A stretch of 64,000 nucleotides of DNA from Ruegeria arenilitoris (GTDB lineage Bacteria; Pseudomonadota; Alphaproteobacteria; Rhodobacterales; Rhodobacteraceae). A program made the translations under genes and the position numbers. The DNA lies in contig NZ_WQCA01000003.1 of assembly GCF_013032445.1 (NCBI RefSeq), forward strand, positions 62,001 to 126,000, read 5' to 3'. Positions within the stretch are counted from its first letter, which is position 1; every line of letters starts with the position of its first letter. Below the pieces are notes generated by a model. The model was not told the origin of the DNA, made no database searches, and was given only the letters and a program-made list of their open reading frames with translations. Of this stretch, positions 9,667-20,510 are shown in pieces.

Positions 9667-9802
9667 GGCGCCTCCGCTATCACACAGGCCGCCGCCGGGA
9701 AAGACCTTGTCAACGCGCCGGATCGCCGTAAGTCCCGGAAAGACCATGGTCTTGACGTGCGTGCGCTGCCGTGACCTTTTGTGGCGAGGGAGAGATTTGA
9801 AT

Positions 9803-10711
9803 ATGACGCAGCCAAATTCCATCGACGCCGTTCAGAACATGCTGGACGCGCAGGGCTATGTCTGCGGCCGTGCGCTGGCCACGGTAGTGTTCCTATCACT
9901 GAAACTCGGACGCCCGCTGTTTCTGGAAGGGGAAGCCGGGGTGGGCAAGACCGAAATAGCCAAAGCATTGGCCTCAGGTCTGAACCGTCGCCTGATCCGG
10001 CTGCAATGTTACGAAGGGTTGGATGCGTCCTCGGCCGTCTACGAATGGAACTTTCCCGCACAGATGGTAGCGATCCGTACAGCGGAAGCTTCTGGCGGTG
10101 CAGACCGCAACGCGTTGCAAACTGAGTTGTTCTCGGATGAATATCTGATCGAACGCCCGTTGCTGCAGGCCATGCGCCCGGATGAAAGCGGTGCCCCCGT
10201 TCTGTTGATTGACGAGTTGGACCGTACGGATGAACCGTTTGAAGCCTTTCTGCTGGAGGCCCTCAGTGATTTTCAGGTCACCATTCCAGAACTCGGTACC
10301 GTCAAAGCGCCAGAACCGCCCATTGTCATCCTCACCTCGAACAGAACACGCGAAGTGCATGATGCGCTGAAACGCCGCTGCCTGTACCACTGGGTCGACT
10401 ACCCCGATTTTGAACGCGAAATTCAAATCCTGCACGCCCGCGCACCTGAAGCTGCCGAGGCGCTCAGTCGCGAGGTGGTCGCCTTCGTTCAGCACCTGCG
10501 CACCGAAGACCTGTTCAAAAAACCCGGCGTGGCCGAGACCATCGACTGGGCCAAGTGCCTGTTGGCGCTGGACGTTATCAACCTCAGCCCTGAAGTGATC
10601 GGCGACACGCTGGGTGCGATCCTTAAATACCAGGACGATATCCAGAAACTACAGGGGTCCGAGGCAAAACGGATTCTGGATGAGGCGAAAGCAACGCTGG
10701 AGCCCGCCTGA
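9803..10711 (+). CDS. MoxR-type AAA+ ATPase (CoxD-like)
   Basis: A 302-residue AAA+ ATPase of the MoxR group. Walker A is [13 protein letters not shown] (about residues 43-55) and Walker [10 protein letters not shown], followed by sensor-1 [10 protein letters not shown]. MoxR ATPases pair with VWA proteins as metal-cofactor insertion chaperones, and CoxD of the CO dehydrogenase cluster is the close model. The next gene encodes just such a VWA protein, and coxSLM follow downstream, so a role in maturing this molybdenum hydroxylase is likely by context. The start at ATG 9803 follows GGGAGAG. Confidence 0.9.
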   Translation: MTQPNSIDAVQNMLDAQGYVCGRALATVVFLSLKLGRPLFLEGEAGVGKTEIAKALASGLNRRLIRLQCYEGLDASSAVYEWNFPAQMVAIRTAEASGGADRNALQTELFSDEYLIERPLLQAMRPDESGAPVLLIDELDRTDEPFEAFLLEALSDFQVTIPELGTVKAPEPPIVILTSNRTREVHDALKRRCLYHWVDYPDFEREIQILHARAPEAAEALSREVVAFVQHLRTEDLFKKPGVAETIDWAKCLLALDVINLSPEVIGDTLGAILKYQDDIQKLQGSEAKRILDEAKATLEPA

Positions 10712-10761
10712 TGCTTTATCTTTTTCCAAATACTTTGGGGGTATGGGGGCAGCGCCCCCAT
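10712..10761 (-). repeat. Dispersed GC-palindrome repeat, copy 1
   Basis: Read on the minus strand, the perfect 8-bp stem ATGGGGGC / GCCCCCAT (10743-10761, loop of three) is followed by a C tract and then AAAGTATTTGGAAAAAGAT. Copy 2 at 17826-17876 has the same order: GC palindrome, CTCCCC, then GGAGTATTTCCAAAAAGAT. The two are in opposite orientation and both lie in cox-locus spacers. I recall this tail as widespread in Rhodobacterales intergenic DNA. Confidence 0.6.
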
Positions 10762-10769
10762 GAACGATA

Positions 10770-12026
10770 GTGGCCGAACAACTCCCTATCGATATCCCGG
10801 ATAACCCCAAACTCGCACAGAATATCACGCATTTTGCTCGAGCGTTGCGGAAAGCCGGGTTGCCGATTGGAACGGGTCGGGTGGTTGATGCGATTCGGGC
10901 GGTGCAGGCCGCAGGCTTCACCGAAAAGCGGGATTTCTACTGGACCCTGCACGCCTGTTTCGTGAACCGGCCCGAGCATCGGACAGTGTTCGCACAGGTC
11001 TTTCGGCTGTACTGGCGCGATCCGCGTTACATGGAACACATGATGGCGATGATGCTGCCCGCCATTCGGGGTGTACAGGAAGAGCGCAAAGCCGATGCCG
11101 CCGAAAAACGCGCGGCTGAGGCCTTGCTAGACGGCGTCGAACGTGACCTTTCGGAACCGTCCGAGTCCGAAGAGGAAACCGAGCTTGAGATTGATGCCTC
11201 ACAAACCGCATCATCCGAGGAACGGTTGCGCAGCCTTGATTTCGAACAGATGAGCACCGCTGAGATTGCTCAGGCCAAACGTATACTGGCGCGGATGACC
11301 CTTCCGGTGAAACCCATCGAGTCGCGTCGCGGGCAAGCCAGTCACCTTGGCCACCGTATAGACCGTGCGCGTACTTTGCGCTCCGCCATGCGTCAGGGTG
11401 GGGAATTGCACGAAATTGCGCAGCTAAAACCCAAACCCCGTTGGCCCAACCTCGTGGTGCTCTGCGATATCTCGGGGTCAATGAGCCAGTACAGTCGGAT
11501 CATCCTGCATTTCCTGCACACCGTTTCGAACGCCAAAGGGGCCGGATGGGCCAAGGTCCATGCTTTCACCTTCGGAACTCGTTTAACCAACATCACGCGT
11601 CATCTGAATCAACGGGACGTCGACGCGGCTTTGGCTGCGGCTGGGGCCGAAGCGCAGGATTGGGAGGGCGGCACGCGTATCGGAGAATGTCTGCACGCCT
11701 TTAATCGCGACTGGTCACGGCGGGTCATGGGGCAGGGTGCGGTGGTGCTGCTGATCTCGGACGGTCTGGACCGAGGCGATCCCGAGGCACTTGGGAAAGA
11801 GATTGAGCGGCTACACCTGTCTTCGCGCCGCCTGATCTGGCTCAACCCGTTGCTTCGCTGGGACGGGTTTGCCCCGAAGGCTCAGGGTGTAGCGGCGATG
11901 CTGCCGCATGTGGACAGCTTTCGCGCAGGTCACTCGATCGCGTCTTTGGAGGATCTTGCCGCCGTAATCTCGCAACCCGACGACGTGGGAGAGAAAGCGC
12001 GGCTGATGACCGCGCTTTCGGGGTGA
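10770..12026 (+). CDS. VWA-domain protein, CoxE-like
   Basis: A 418-residue soluble protein with an N-terminal helical region, an acidic linker (about residues 120-150, rich in Glu and Ser) and a C-terminal von Willebrand A domain. The MIDAS metal site begins LCDISGSMSQYS and includes GGTRIGE. This is the CoxE family, partner of MoxR/CoxD ATPases; the pair in Oligotropha remodels the Cu-S-Mo site of CO dehydrogenase. It starts with GTG at 10770, directly after the hairpin repeat, 58 bases from the MoxR stop. The role in maturing the coxSLM enzyme is inferred from context. Confidence 0.88.
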   Translation: MAEQLPIDIPDNPKLAQNITHFARALRKAGLPIGTGRVVDAIRAVQAAGFTEKRDFYWTLHACFVNRPEHRTVFAQVFRLYWRDPRYMEHMMAMMLPAIRGVQEERKADAAEKRAAEALLDGVERDLSEPSESEEETELEIDASQTASSEERLRSLDFEQMSTAEIAQAKRILARMTLPVKPIESRRGQASHLGHRIDRARTLRSAMRQGGELHEIAQLKPKPRWPNLVVLCDISGSMSQYSRIILHFLHTVSNAKGAGWAKVHAFTFGTRLTNITRHLNQRDVDAALAAAGAEAQDWEGGTRIGECLHAFNRDWSRRVMGQGAVVLLISDGLDRGDPEALGKEIERLHLSSRRLIWLNPLLRWDGFAPKAQGVAAMLPHVDSFRAGHSIASLEDLAAVISQPDDVGEKARLMTALSG

Positions 12027-12530
12027 TTAGCCACCCACCTGTTCTTCGTTGCACTTACGCGCCATTTCCATGGCCTTGTAGGTGCCAGTCAGATCGACAG
12101 TGAAGGCAAACTCTTTCTCAGGAAACACGACCATGACCTTCTGCTTGGCGATGTCATCCGCGAACTGAGGGTCGTCGGACAGAACATATCCGCCAGAATA
12201 CCCTTTGGTGATGTTGCCTTTCATGCCGGTGGCTTCACCCAGATAGATGTTGTCGCCCAGCAGGATGGCTACGGCTTCTTTCTCGCCGCGTTTAATGTCG
12301 GTCTTGGCCTTGGTGAATACACCCACATAGCCAACACTGCGGTCTTCGGTCAGACCCATCTGAACCACGTTCTCAGCGTCGTCCACCGCCTCGATCAGGC
12401 AGGACTTCTTGTCTTGATCGATGAAGACTTTCCATCCTTCAACCTCACCGTAACGCAGGAAAGTATCCGCGCTGACTGCGGTTGAAGCCAGCAGTCCGAT
12501 TGCTGTTCCGAGTGTAAAAATGCGTTTCAA
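12027..12530 (-). CDS. Secreted conserved hypothetical protein
   Basis: A 167-residue protein opening with a clear Sec signal peptide (KRIFTLGTAIGLLASTAVSA then ADTF). The mature part has only two cysteines (KKSCLIEA and ARKCNEE), suggesting one disulfide in the periplasm. I do not recognise the family with certainty. The start is set at the TTG at 12528-12530 because GGGAG stands eight bases upstream and the signal peptide then begins at once; an ATG at 12564-12566 would add twelve residues but has no ribosome binding site. It lies on the opposite strand between the CoxE-like and XdhC genes, abutting the coxE stop, and so interrupts the cox accessory set. Confidence 0.7.
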   Translation of the reverse strand: MKRIFTLGTAIGLLASTAVSADTFLRYGEVEGWKVFIDQDKKSCLIEAVDDAENVVQMGLTEDRSVGYVGVFTKAKTDIKRGEKEAVAILLGDNIYLGEATGMKGNITKGYSGGYVLSDDPQFADDIAKQKVMVVFPEKEFAFTVDLTGTYKAMEMARKCNEEQVGG

Positions 12531-12764
12531 CTCTCTGTCTCCCTTGTGAAAAATAAATATGCGCATACCGGAATGCACCGTATGCGCGTGTAGGCTAGAA
12601 TCAGGTTGATTGACAATCAATCCCTTGCGGAAATACCAGAAATCCAGGCTGGTTTGCACCAAAGGTTCAGCTATTTAGCGTGTTTGCAGAAATCCGGAAG
12701 TATCGGTTCCTTTTCATCCGGCCAAACCTGCCTATGTTGGGTCAGTACACTCCGGGAGGGTGCA

Positions 12765-13733
12765 ATGGACAGATTCGACAACAGCTCAGAAACGGCCTTG
12801 CGCTGGTACAGTGAAGGAAGACCTGTTGCCTTGGCCACGGTGGTAGAGACCTGGGGCAGCGCGCCTCGGCGTGTCGGGGCTCAGCTCGTCATCGGTGGTG
12901 ACGGTCGCATCGAAGGGTCAGTCTCAGGTGGATGTGTCGAAGGCGCGGTTGTGGTCGAGGCCCTAGAGGCGATCGACGAAGGCGAAGCGCGGCTGTTGGA
13001 GTTTGGCGTCAGCGATGAGGACGCCTTTGCCGTAGGGCTGGCTTGTGGCGGTACTATTCGGGTTCTGGTCGAACCTGTTGGAAGGGTGCTGCCCGAAACC
13101 ATGTTGCGCGAACTGGTCGAGGCTCGTGCCCGGCGTGAGCCCGTGGCCTATGAGGTGAATATCGAAACCGGACACCGCGCGCTGCGGCGCAAGGCCTATG
13201 CCGACCGATTGCGTATGGATCGGTCAGGGTTCGAGGAAAACGGACAGACGTTCGTCGCGGTGCACAACCCGCCGCTGCGGCTGATTATAGTCGGCGCGGT
13301 GCATATCGCGCAGGCCTTGGTGCCGATGGCGCGGATCGCCGGATACGACCCGGCCATCATCGACCCGCGCGATGCCTTCGCGTCCAACGCGCGTTTCCCT
13401 GGTGAGACAATCCTGACAGACTGGCCGGACGAAGCGGTTGCCAAACTTGGGATGGACGCGCGGACTGCGGTGGTGTTGTTGACCCATGACCCCAAGCTGG
13501 ACGATCCGGCGCTGCAATCTGCACTGAAGGCAAATGTCTTCTATATTGGTGCTCTGGGCTCGACCCGGACCCATGCCAAACGTGTGGCGAGGATGAAAGA
13601 GGCCGGTTTCACCGACGAACAGATTGCGCGCATTCACGGGCCGATTGGTTTGGACATCGGCGCTGCGGACCCATCGGAAATCGCGGTATCCATTCTGGCT
13701 CAGATGACCGCCGTTTTGCGGGGCAAAGCGTGA
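12765..13733 (+). CDS. XdhC/CoxF-type molybdenum cofactor insertion protein
   Basis: A 322-residue XdhC-family protein with an N-terminal XdhC/CoxI domain (LATVVETWGSAPRRVGAQLV, SGGCVEGAVV) and a C-terminal Rossmann domain (LIIVGAVHIAQALVPMARIAG, YIGALGSTRTHAKR). XdhC proteins bind and sulfurate the molybdenum cofactor and insert it into xanthine-dehydrogenase-type enzymes. The first start with a good site is ATG 12765, preceded by GGGAGGG; the longer frame upstream is not conserved-looking. Its TGA overlaps the GTG of the next gene, so the two are translationally coupled. Confidence 0.9.
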   Translation: MDRFDNSSETALRWYSEGRPVALATVVETWGSAPRRVGAQLVIGGDGRIEGSVSGGCVEGAVVVEALEAIDEGEARLLEFGVSDEDAFAVGLACGGTIRVLVEPVGRVLPETMLRELVEARARREPVAYEVNIETGHRALRRKAYADRLRMDRSGFEENGQTFVAVHNPPLRLIIVGAVHIAQALVPMARIAGYDPAIIDPRDAFASNARFPGETILTDWPDEAVAKLGMDARTAVVLLTHDPKLDDPALQSALKANVFYIGALGSTRTHAKRVARMKEAGFTDEQIARIHGPIGLDIGAADPSEIAVSILAQMTAVLRGKA

Positions 13734-14731
13734 AATTCGGCTCAGTTCCCGTTGATCAGGCTACCGGAGCGATCTTGGCGCACTCTGTAAAGGCCGGAGA
13801 CACCAAACTGCGCAAGGGTCTGTTGTTGACAGCCGAGCATCAGAAGGCATTGGCGGATGCTGGGCACAGTTCCGTCACGGTTGCCCGACTTGATCCCGGT
13901 GATTGCCACGAAGACAAAGCGGCCGGGATGCTGGCCGACGCTCTGGTCCCTGATCCCAAAGCAGCAGCCTTGCGCTTGACGCAACCCTTCACCGGAAGGG
14001 TGAACCTGTTGGCGGATGGTCCGGGTGTCGCGGTGCTGGATGTCGCGGCGCTTGAGGCGTTCAATCAAGTCAACCCGATGATAACTGTAGCCACCGTGCC
14101 GCAATACCAACAGATGAACGCAGGCGGCATGGTTGCGACGATCAAGGTGATTTCCTACGCAGTACCGGGGGGCGACGTACTTGAGGTGTCGCGACTGGCA
14201 CAGCGCGCTATCCATCTGGACACACCCGTCTACCGAAACGCCGGTCTTGTGGTCACCGACATCCCCGGTGGACCGCCAAACGAGAAAGGCATCGCCGCCA
14301 TTCAGGGGCGGGTAGAGGCGCTTGGGTTGGAGTTGGCCGATGTGCGTGTTGTACCACACCGGACCGAAGCACTTGCGACCGCAATCGGGGAAACGCGGGG
14401 CGAGGTGTTGATGATCCTGACCGGCTCGGCCACCTCGGATGTTTCTGACGTCGCGCCTGAGGCGGTGCGCGCTGCGGGTGGGCAGGTAGACCGTTTTGGC
14501 ATGCCGGTTGATCCGGGGAACCTGCTGTTTTTGGGGGCACTTGGCGAACGCCCGGTGATCGGGTTGCCGGGATGTGCACGATCTCCAGCATTGAACGGGG
14601 CGGATTGGGTCCTGTCGCGCGTGGCCTGCGGCATCAAAACGACTGGCGCGGATATTGCTGCAATGGGGGTCGGCGGACTGCTCAAGGAAATCCCGACGCG
14701 ACCGCAACCAAGGGCAGGGCGAAAAGGGTAA
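13730..14731 (+). CDS. Molybdopterin-binding protein (MoeA/Mog-like domain)
   Basis: A 333-residue protein whose C-terminal half resembles the molybdopterin-binding (MoCF) fold of MoeA and Mog, including VLMILTGSATSDVSDVAPEA and a VIGLPGCARSP loop in place of the usual GNPVS. The N-terminal 130 residues have the VPVDQATGAILAHS start known from MoeA-like proteins. Relatives sit beside XdhC in alphaproteobacterial molybdenum hydroxylase clusters, so cofactor handling for the downstream coxSLM product is the likely role. The GTG start overlaps the xdhC stop by four bases. Confidence 0.82.
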   Translation: MKFGSVPVDQATGAILAHSVKAGDTKLRKGLLLTAEHQKALADAGHSSVTVARLDPGDCHEDKAAGMLADALVPDPKAAALRLTQPFTGRVNLLADGPGVAVLDVAALEAFNQVNPMITVATVPQYQQMNAGGMVATIKVISYAVPGGDVLEVSRLAQRAIHLDTPVYRNAGLVVTDIPGGPPNEKGIAAIQGRVEALGLELADVRVVPHRTEALATAIGETRGEVLMILTGSATSDVSDVAPEAVRAAGGQVDRFGMPVDPGNLLFLGALGERPVIGLPGCARSPALNGADWVLSRVACGIKTTGADIAAMGVGGLLKEIPTRPQPRAGRKG

Positions 14732-14882
14732 AGCTGCGGTTATTTGCCTTTCCGGTTCAACGAAATAGATATTGGCGATCGTCCGGATGACCGACCAAAA
14801 CAGTCGCTAAATATTTTTGTTCTCAAACAAATTTTCCCGTGTTTAACTCGGCGCAGGGAGAGTTTCATTTTGGGAGGAACAT

Positions 14883-15368
14883 ATGACACAGGTCTCAATG
14901 ACCGTGAACGGAAAATCCGTGAGCGGTGATGTCGAGGGCCGGACGCTTCTGTCCAGCTTTCTGCGTGATCACCTGTCGCTGACCGGAACCCATGTGGGCT
15001 GCGATACCGCGCAATGTGGCGCGTGTGTGGTTCACGTGAATGGCGAGGCGGTCAAATCCTGTAACATGCTGGCGCTTGAGGCTGATGGGGCCGATGTCGG
15101 CACGATCGAAGGTCAGGCAAACGAAGATGGCTCACTGAACGTGATCCAGCAGGCGTTTCAGGATCATCATGGTCTTCAGTGCGGCTTCTGTACACCGGGC
15201 ATGGTGATGAGCGCCGCAGCGCTGCTGAAGGATAACCCGCGCCCGACCGAAGCAGAGATCCGCAAGTATCTGGAAGGCAATCTGTGCCGCTGCACCGGCT
15301 ACCACAATATCGTCAAGGCGATCATGGCCGCATCCGGTCAGGACGCGGGCAGCATCGCTGCAGAATGA
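14883..15368 (+). CDS. coxS: CO-dehydrogenase-like small subunit, 2x[2Fe-2S] (CoxS)
   Basis: A 161-residue iron-sulfur subunit of a xanthine-dehydrogenase-family enzyme. The plant-ferredoxin-type cluster is bound by Cys40, 45, 48 and 60 ([10 protein letters not shown] ... SC), and the second by Cys100, 103, 135 and 137 (LQCGFCTPG ... [10 protein letters not shown]). It carries electrons from the molybdenum site in CoxL to FAD in CoxM. A strong GGGAGGAAC site precedes the ATG. It opens the S-L-M order, 151 bases after the molybdopterin gene, so it may have its own promoter in that AT-rich spacer. Confidence 0.95.
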   Translation: MTQVSMTVNGKSVSGDVEGRTLLSSFLRDHLSLTGTHVGCDTAQCGACVVHVNGEAVKSCNMLALEADGADVGTIEGQANEDGSLNVIQQAFQDHHGLQCGFCTPGMVMSAAALLKDNPRPTEAEIRKYLEGNLCRCTGYHNIVKAIMAASGQDAGSIAAE

Positions 15369-15376
15369 TGCCACTG

Positions 15377-15398
15377 CGGGCGTAAGAGGAGACGCCCG
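15377..15398 (+). other. Stem-loop between coxS and coxL
   Basis: CGGGCGT (15377-15383) pairs with ACGCCCG (15392-15398) around an eight-base purine loop. There is no T tract, so it is more likely an mRNA-stabilising or translation-affecting hairpin than a terminator. Confidence 0.4.
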
Positions 15399-15448
15399 TG
15401 GGATGACATAGGGTGCATCAGCATCCGTTTATGGGAGGAGAACAAGCA

Positions 15449-17809
<2,361 letters not shown>

Positions 17810-17825
17810 GTTGAGAGGTTGGGGT

Positions 17826-17876
17826 GCGAGGGGCCGGCCCCTCGCGCTCCCCGGAGTATTTCCAAAAAGATGAAGG
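17826..17876 (+). repeat. Dispersed GC-palindrome repeat, copy 2
   Basis: A perfect 20-base palindrome GCGAGGGGCCGGCCCCTCGC (17826-17845) is followed by GCTCCCCGGAGTATTTCC and AAAAAGATGAAG. It lies in the spacer between coxL and coxM and mirrors copy 1 at 10712-10761 on the other strand. Confidence 0.65.
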
Positions 17877-17908
17877 GCAAAGGAGTGCCTTTCGGAAAGG
17901 AAGACGAA

Positions 17909-18700
17909 ATGTACAATTTCGAATTTGAGAAGCCCTCGACTATTGCTGATGCGGTTGCCGCATTGGGGAGCGAGGATGCTCAGGCGTTGGGGGGCGGGCA
18001 GACCCTGATCCCAACGTTGAAACAGCGACTGGCGGCACCGTCCAAGCTGGTGTCAGTAAGCGGGATTGCAGAGATGCAGGGCGTTTGCGTCGAAGATGAC
18101 GGCTCGGTAGCCGTTGGCGGGGCGACCACTCATGCCTCGGTCGCGTCCGAAGCCGCGGGCAGCTATCCCGCCCTTGCGGCGTTGGCGGGTCAGATCGGTG
18201 ATCCGGCGGTGCGCAATCGCGGCACCATTGGCGGGTCGATTGCCAATAACGATCCGGCGGCCTGTTATCCGGCTGCAGTGTTGGGATCGGGTGCGACCGT
18301 CGTCACCAATGCGCGGCAGATCGCGGCGGACGATTTCTTTGACGGGATGTTCTCGACCGCTTTGGACGAGGGTGAGATCGTCACCTCGGTTCGGTTTCCG
18401 GTACCACAGGCGGCAAGCTACCAGAAGTTTCTGCAACCGGCCTCGCGGTTTGCTTTGGTAGGCGTCTACGTGGCCCGTTTTGCCGACGGTGTGCGAGTTG
18501 CTGTCACCGGGGCAAGCGAGGATGGCGTGTTCCGTTGGTCCGAGGCGGAAGAGGCGCTCAACAAAGAATTCCGTGCTGATGCACTGATGGATTTGCGTAT
18601 CAACCCGGCCAACATGATCGCCGATCTGCATGGTAGCAAGGAATACCGTTCGCATCTGGTCGGCGTCATGACCAAACGAGCCGTCGAAGCCTGCATGTAA
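17909..18700 (+). CDS. coxM: CO-dehydrogenase-like medium subunit, FAD (CoxM)
   Basis: A 263-residue flavoprotein subunit. FAD-binding signatures are LGGGQTLIPTLKQRL near residue 35 and RNRGTIGGSIANNDPAACYPAA near residue 105, both standard for CoxM/XdhB. It passes electrons from CoxS to the respiratory acceptor. The start is ATG 17909, with AAGGAAG just upstream; the frame open from 17819 runs through the dispersed repeat and is not part of the gene. Its position last in S-L-M order agrees with form II clusters. A strong terminator follows. Confidence 0.94.
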   Translation: MYNFEFEKPSTIADAVAALGSEDAQALGGGQTLIPTLKQRLAAPSKLVSVSGIAEMQGVCVEDDGSVAVGGATTHASVASEAAGSYPALAALAGQIGDPAVRNRGTIGGSIANNDPAACYPAAVLGSGATVVTNARQIAADDFFDGMFSTALDEGEIVTSVRFPVPQAASYQKFLQPASRFALVGVYVARFADGVRVAVTGASEDGVFRWSEAEEALNKEFRADALMDLRINPANMIADLHGSKEYRSHLVGVMTKRAVEACM

Positions 18701-18716
18701 GACGCAGTGAATGAGC

Positions 18717-18745
18717 AAAGCCCCGGTGAAAGGCCGGGGCTTTTT
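18717..18745. terminator. Terminator after coxM
   Basis: AAAGCCCCGG (18717-18726) and CCGGGGCTTT (18734-18743) form a 10-bp stem running into T5. It lies between coxM and the convergent rpiR-type gene, whose stop codon falls inside it, and has A-rich flanks suiting termination in both directions. Confidence 0.9.
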
Positions 18746-19643
18746 ATGTGCGGCGCAGTCTTGGGGGTTTGGCGGGTTGCCAGTAGGCCCCAGTGTCCTC
18801 GCGCGCTTTTTCATAGGCCTCGATCCGCTGCCGCGCCGCGTCTCCTCCGGCATCGAAGAGGTGACCCAGCAGGCATTCCAGAACAGCCATCGCTCCGGTG
18901 AAGCAGGAAAACGGGTACAGAGCGCGGGTGCTGACGGTGAAGGCGATGTCGGGCTCGACCCCAGGGGCGATCACGTTGCTGTCCGAGATCAGGATCAGGC
19001 GCAGACCTTGTTGTTTTGCAAACCGCATCGACTGAATGGTGTCCGCCGAATAGGGGTGGACGGTGATAGCGACGAGACAATCGTTTTGGTCAGCATCCAA
19101 CAGGTCGTCGGCGGCGGACCCGATATGGCGTGGCACCAGTTGTATGCCCGGGTGCGCCATTCGACCCGTATAGGAAAAGTAATAAGCCAGCGCGTAGCTT
19201 GCGCGCGTCGCTGTAACGAAACACCTGCGGGATGTCGTGATGTGCCGGACGGCCTCGCGCGTCTTTTCGGGCTTCATCAGACGCAAGGATCGAGCGACTA
19301 CGTTTTGTTCGTTCTGGGCAAGTTTGGCCTGGGCGTTGCTGAAGGCGTCCTCGGTTTGCATGGTGGTCAGCCAGTCCTGCCCCAGTTCGCCTTCGCGGTC
19401 AGTGACCAAGGCGTTGCGGAAAGGGGTGCGGAAAGCTTCGAAACTGTCAAAACCCATGCGATGCGCCAAGCGGACCAGAACATTCGAACTGACGCCGATT
19501 CTGGTCGCCGTAGTGCGGATCGGGTCCAGCCCGAAATCTCCGGGATGGTCGATGACGTACTTGGCAGCGGCTTGCAGGGCCGATGGCATCCGCTCGATGT
19601 CCTGACGTAGCCGATCGGTGATCTGGTTTGGTGTGTTTTCCAT
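18744..19643 (-). CDS. MurR/RpiR-family transcriptional regulator
   Basis: A 299-residue regulator with an N-terminal RpiR helix-turn-helix domain (residues about 1-80; TTATRIGVSSNVLVRLAHRMGFDSFEAF) and a C-terminal SIS sugar-phosphate-like domain (SRRCFVTATRASYALAYYFSY, LVAITVHPYSADTI). SIS domains bind phosphorylated sugars or related ligands. It is transcribed divergently from the BKACE-aminotransferase operon with only 87 bases between starts, so local control of that operon is the natural inference. The final residues overlap the cox terminator hairpin. Confidence 0.9.
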   Translation of the reverse strand: MENTPNQITDRLRQDIERMPSALQAAAKYVIDHPGDFGLDPIRTTATRIGVSSNVLVRLAHRMGFDSFEAFRTPFRNALVTDREGELGQDWLTTMQTEDAFSNAQAKLAQNEQNVVARSLRLMKPEKTREAVRHITTSRRCFVTATRASYALAYYFSYTGRMAHPGIQLVPRHIGSAADDLLDADQNDCLVAITVHPYSADTIQSMRFAKQQGLRLILISDSNVIAPGVEPDIAFTVSTRALYPFSCFTGAMAVLECLLGHLFDAGGDAARQRIEAYEKAREDTGAYWQPAKPPRLRRT

Positions 19644-19660
19644 CCGAAAAGAAAAACAAA

Positions 19661-19676
19661 TGTTATGAAATTAACA
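19661..19676. promoter_or_regulatory. Candidate operator between rpiR-type gene and BKACE
   Basis: TGTTA and TAACA form an inverted repeat with a six-base spacer. The longer half-site AAATGTTA occurs at 19658-19665 and again at 19709-19716, close to the BKACE start. The position suits an RpiR operator, but no consensus was tested. Confidence 0.4.
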
Positions 19677-19730
19677 AGTAAAAAACGACACGCACTGGAT
19701 TAGATGGCAAATGTTACCCGAGGTATGAGC

Positions 19731-20510
19731 ATGTCAGACACGCGAATAAAAACTGAAACTTCCCGTCGCCCCTATGTGCTGGTCGCGCCGAATGGTGCGC
19801 GGCGAGGGCGGTCGGATCACCCGGAATTGCCAGTCTCGATTGATCAAATCGTGGACACTGCGCGCGCCTGTTTTGAGGCTGGGGCGCAAGGGCTGCATTT
19901 GCATATTCGCGACAAGCAGGGGCAGCATTCTCTGGACGCCGGTCAATACCTAGAAACGATGACCGAACTGCGCCGGTCCGTTCCGGGGATGGATGTTCAG
20001 ATCACGACCGAGGCGGCGGGCCTGTTCGATGTGCCTGCCCAATTGACATGTCTGGAACAAGTGCGGCCGAGTTGGGCCTCGGTGTCAGTACGAGAAATCG
20101 CACGGGCGCCCGAACTTGCGCCGCGTGTGTATGAGCTGTGCGCCGAGCAGGAAACGCGGGTGCAGCATATCTTGTACGACGCTGATGACGCCGCGCTGTT
20201 GGCGCAGTGGCAAAAGGTCGGCATAGTGCGGGATGGTCAAGTGGATCGCATTCTGGTTCTGGGGCGGTATTCGTCCGGTCAGCAATCCTCGCCGAAGGAT
20301 TTGGATCAGTTTCCGACAGGTACATCGCCCTGGATGGTTTGCGCCTTTGGTGCGCAAGAACATGCCTGTTTGGTGCACGCAGCCCGGCGGGGCGGAGACG
20401 TTCGGGTGGGCTTTGAAAACAGCCTGACCGATCAGAACGGAAACCTTTGGAAAGACAATGCCGCGTCGGTGACGGCGCTTATTGCCATGTTGGAAGGGGC
20501 AGTCGAATGA
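19731..20510 (+). CDS. BKACE (DUF849) beta-keto acid cleavage enzyme
   Basis: A 259-residue TIM-barrel enzyme of the BKACE family (first known as 3-keto-5-aminohexanoate cleavage enzyme), which uses zinc and acetyl-CoA to split beta-keto acids into acetoacetate and an acyl-CoA. Seen here are APNGARR near the N-terminus, the metal-ligand motif GLHLHIRD, and the closing RVGFENSL. BKACE members act on many beta-keto acids, so the substrate is open. ATG 19731 is chosen because GAGG lies six bases before it; ATG 19704 upstream has none. It overlaps the aminotransferase start by four bases (ATGA). Confidence 0.85.
   Translation: MSDTRIKTETSRRPYVLVAPNGARRGRSDHPELPVSIDQIVDTARACFEAGAQGLHLHIRDKQGQHSLDAGQYLETMTELRRSVPGMDVQITTEAAGLFDVPAQLTCLEQVRPSWASVSVREIARAPELAPRVYELCAEQETRVQHILYDADDAALLAQWQKVGIVRDGQVDRILVLGRYSSGQQSSPKDLDQFPTGTSPWMVCAFGAQEHACLVHAARRGGDVRVGFENSLTDQNGNLWKDNAASVTALIAMLEGAVE

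Noticed and set aside
8644..9774. A 376-codon open frame on the plus strand over pyrC
   Set aside because: It is antisense to a clear dihydroorotase and has no recognisable domain.
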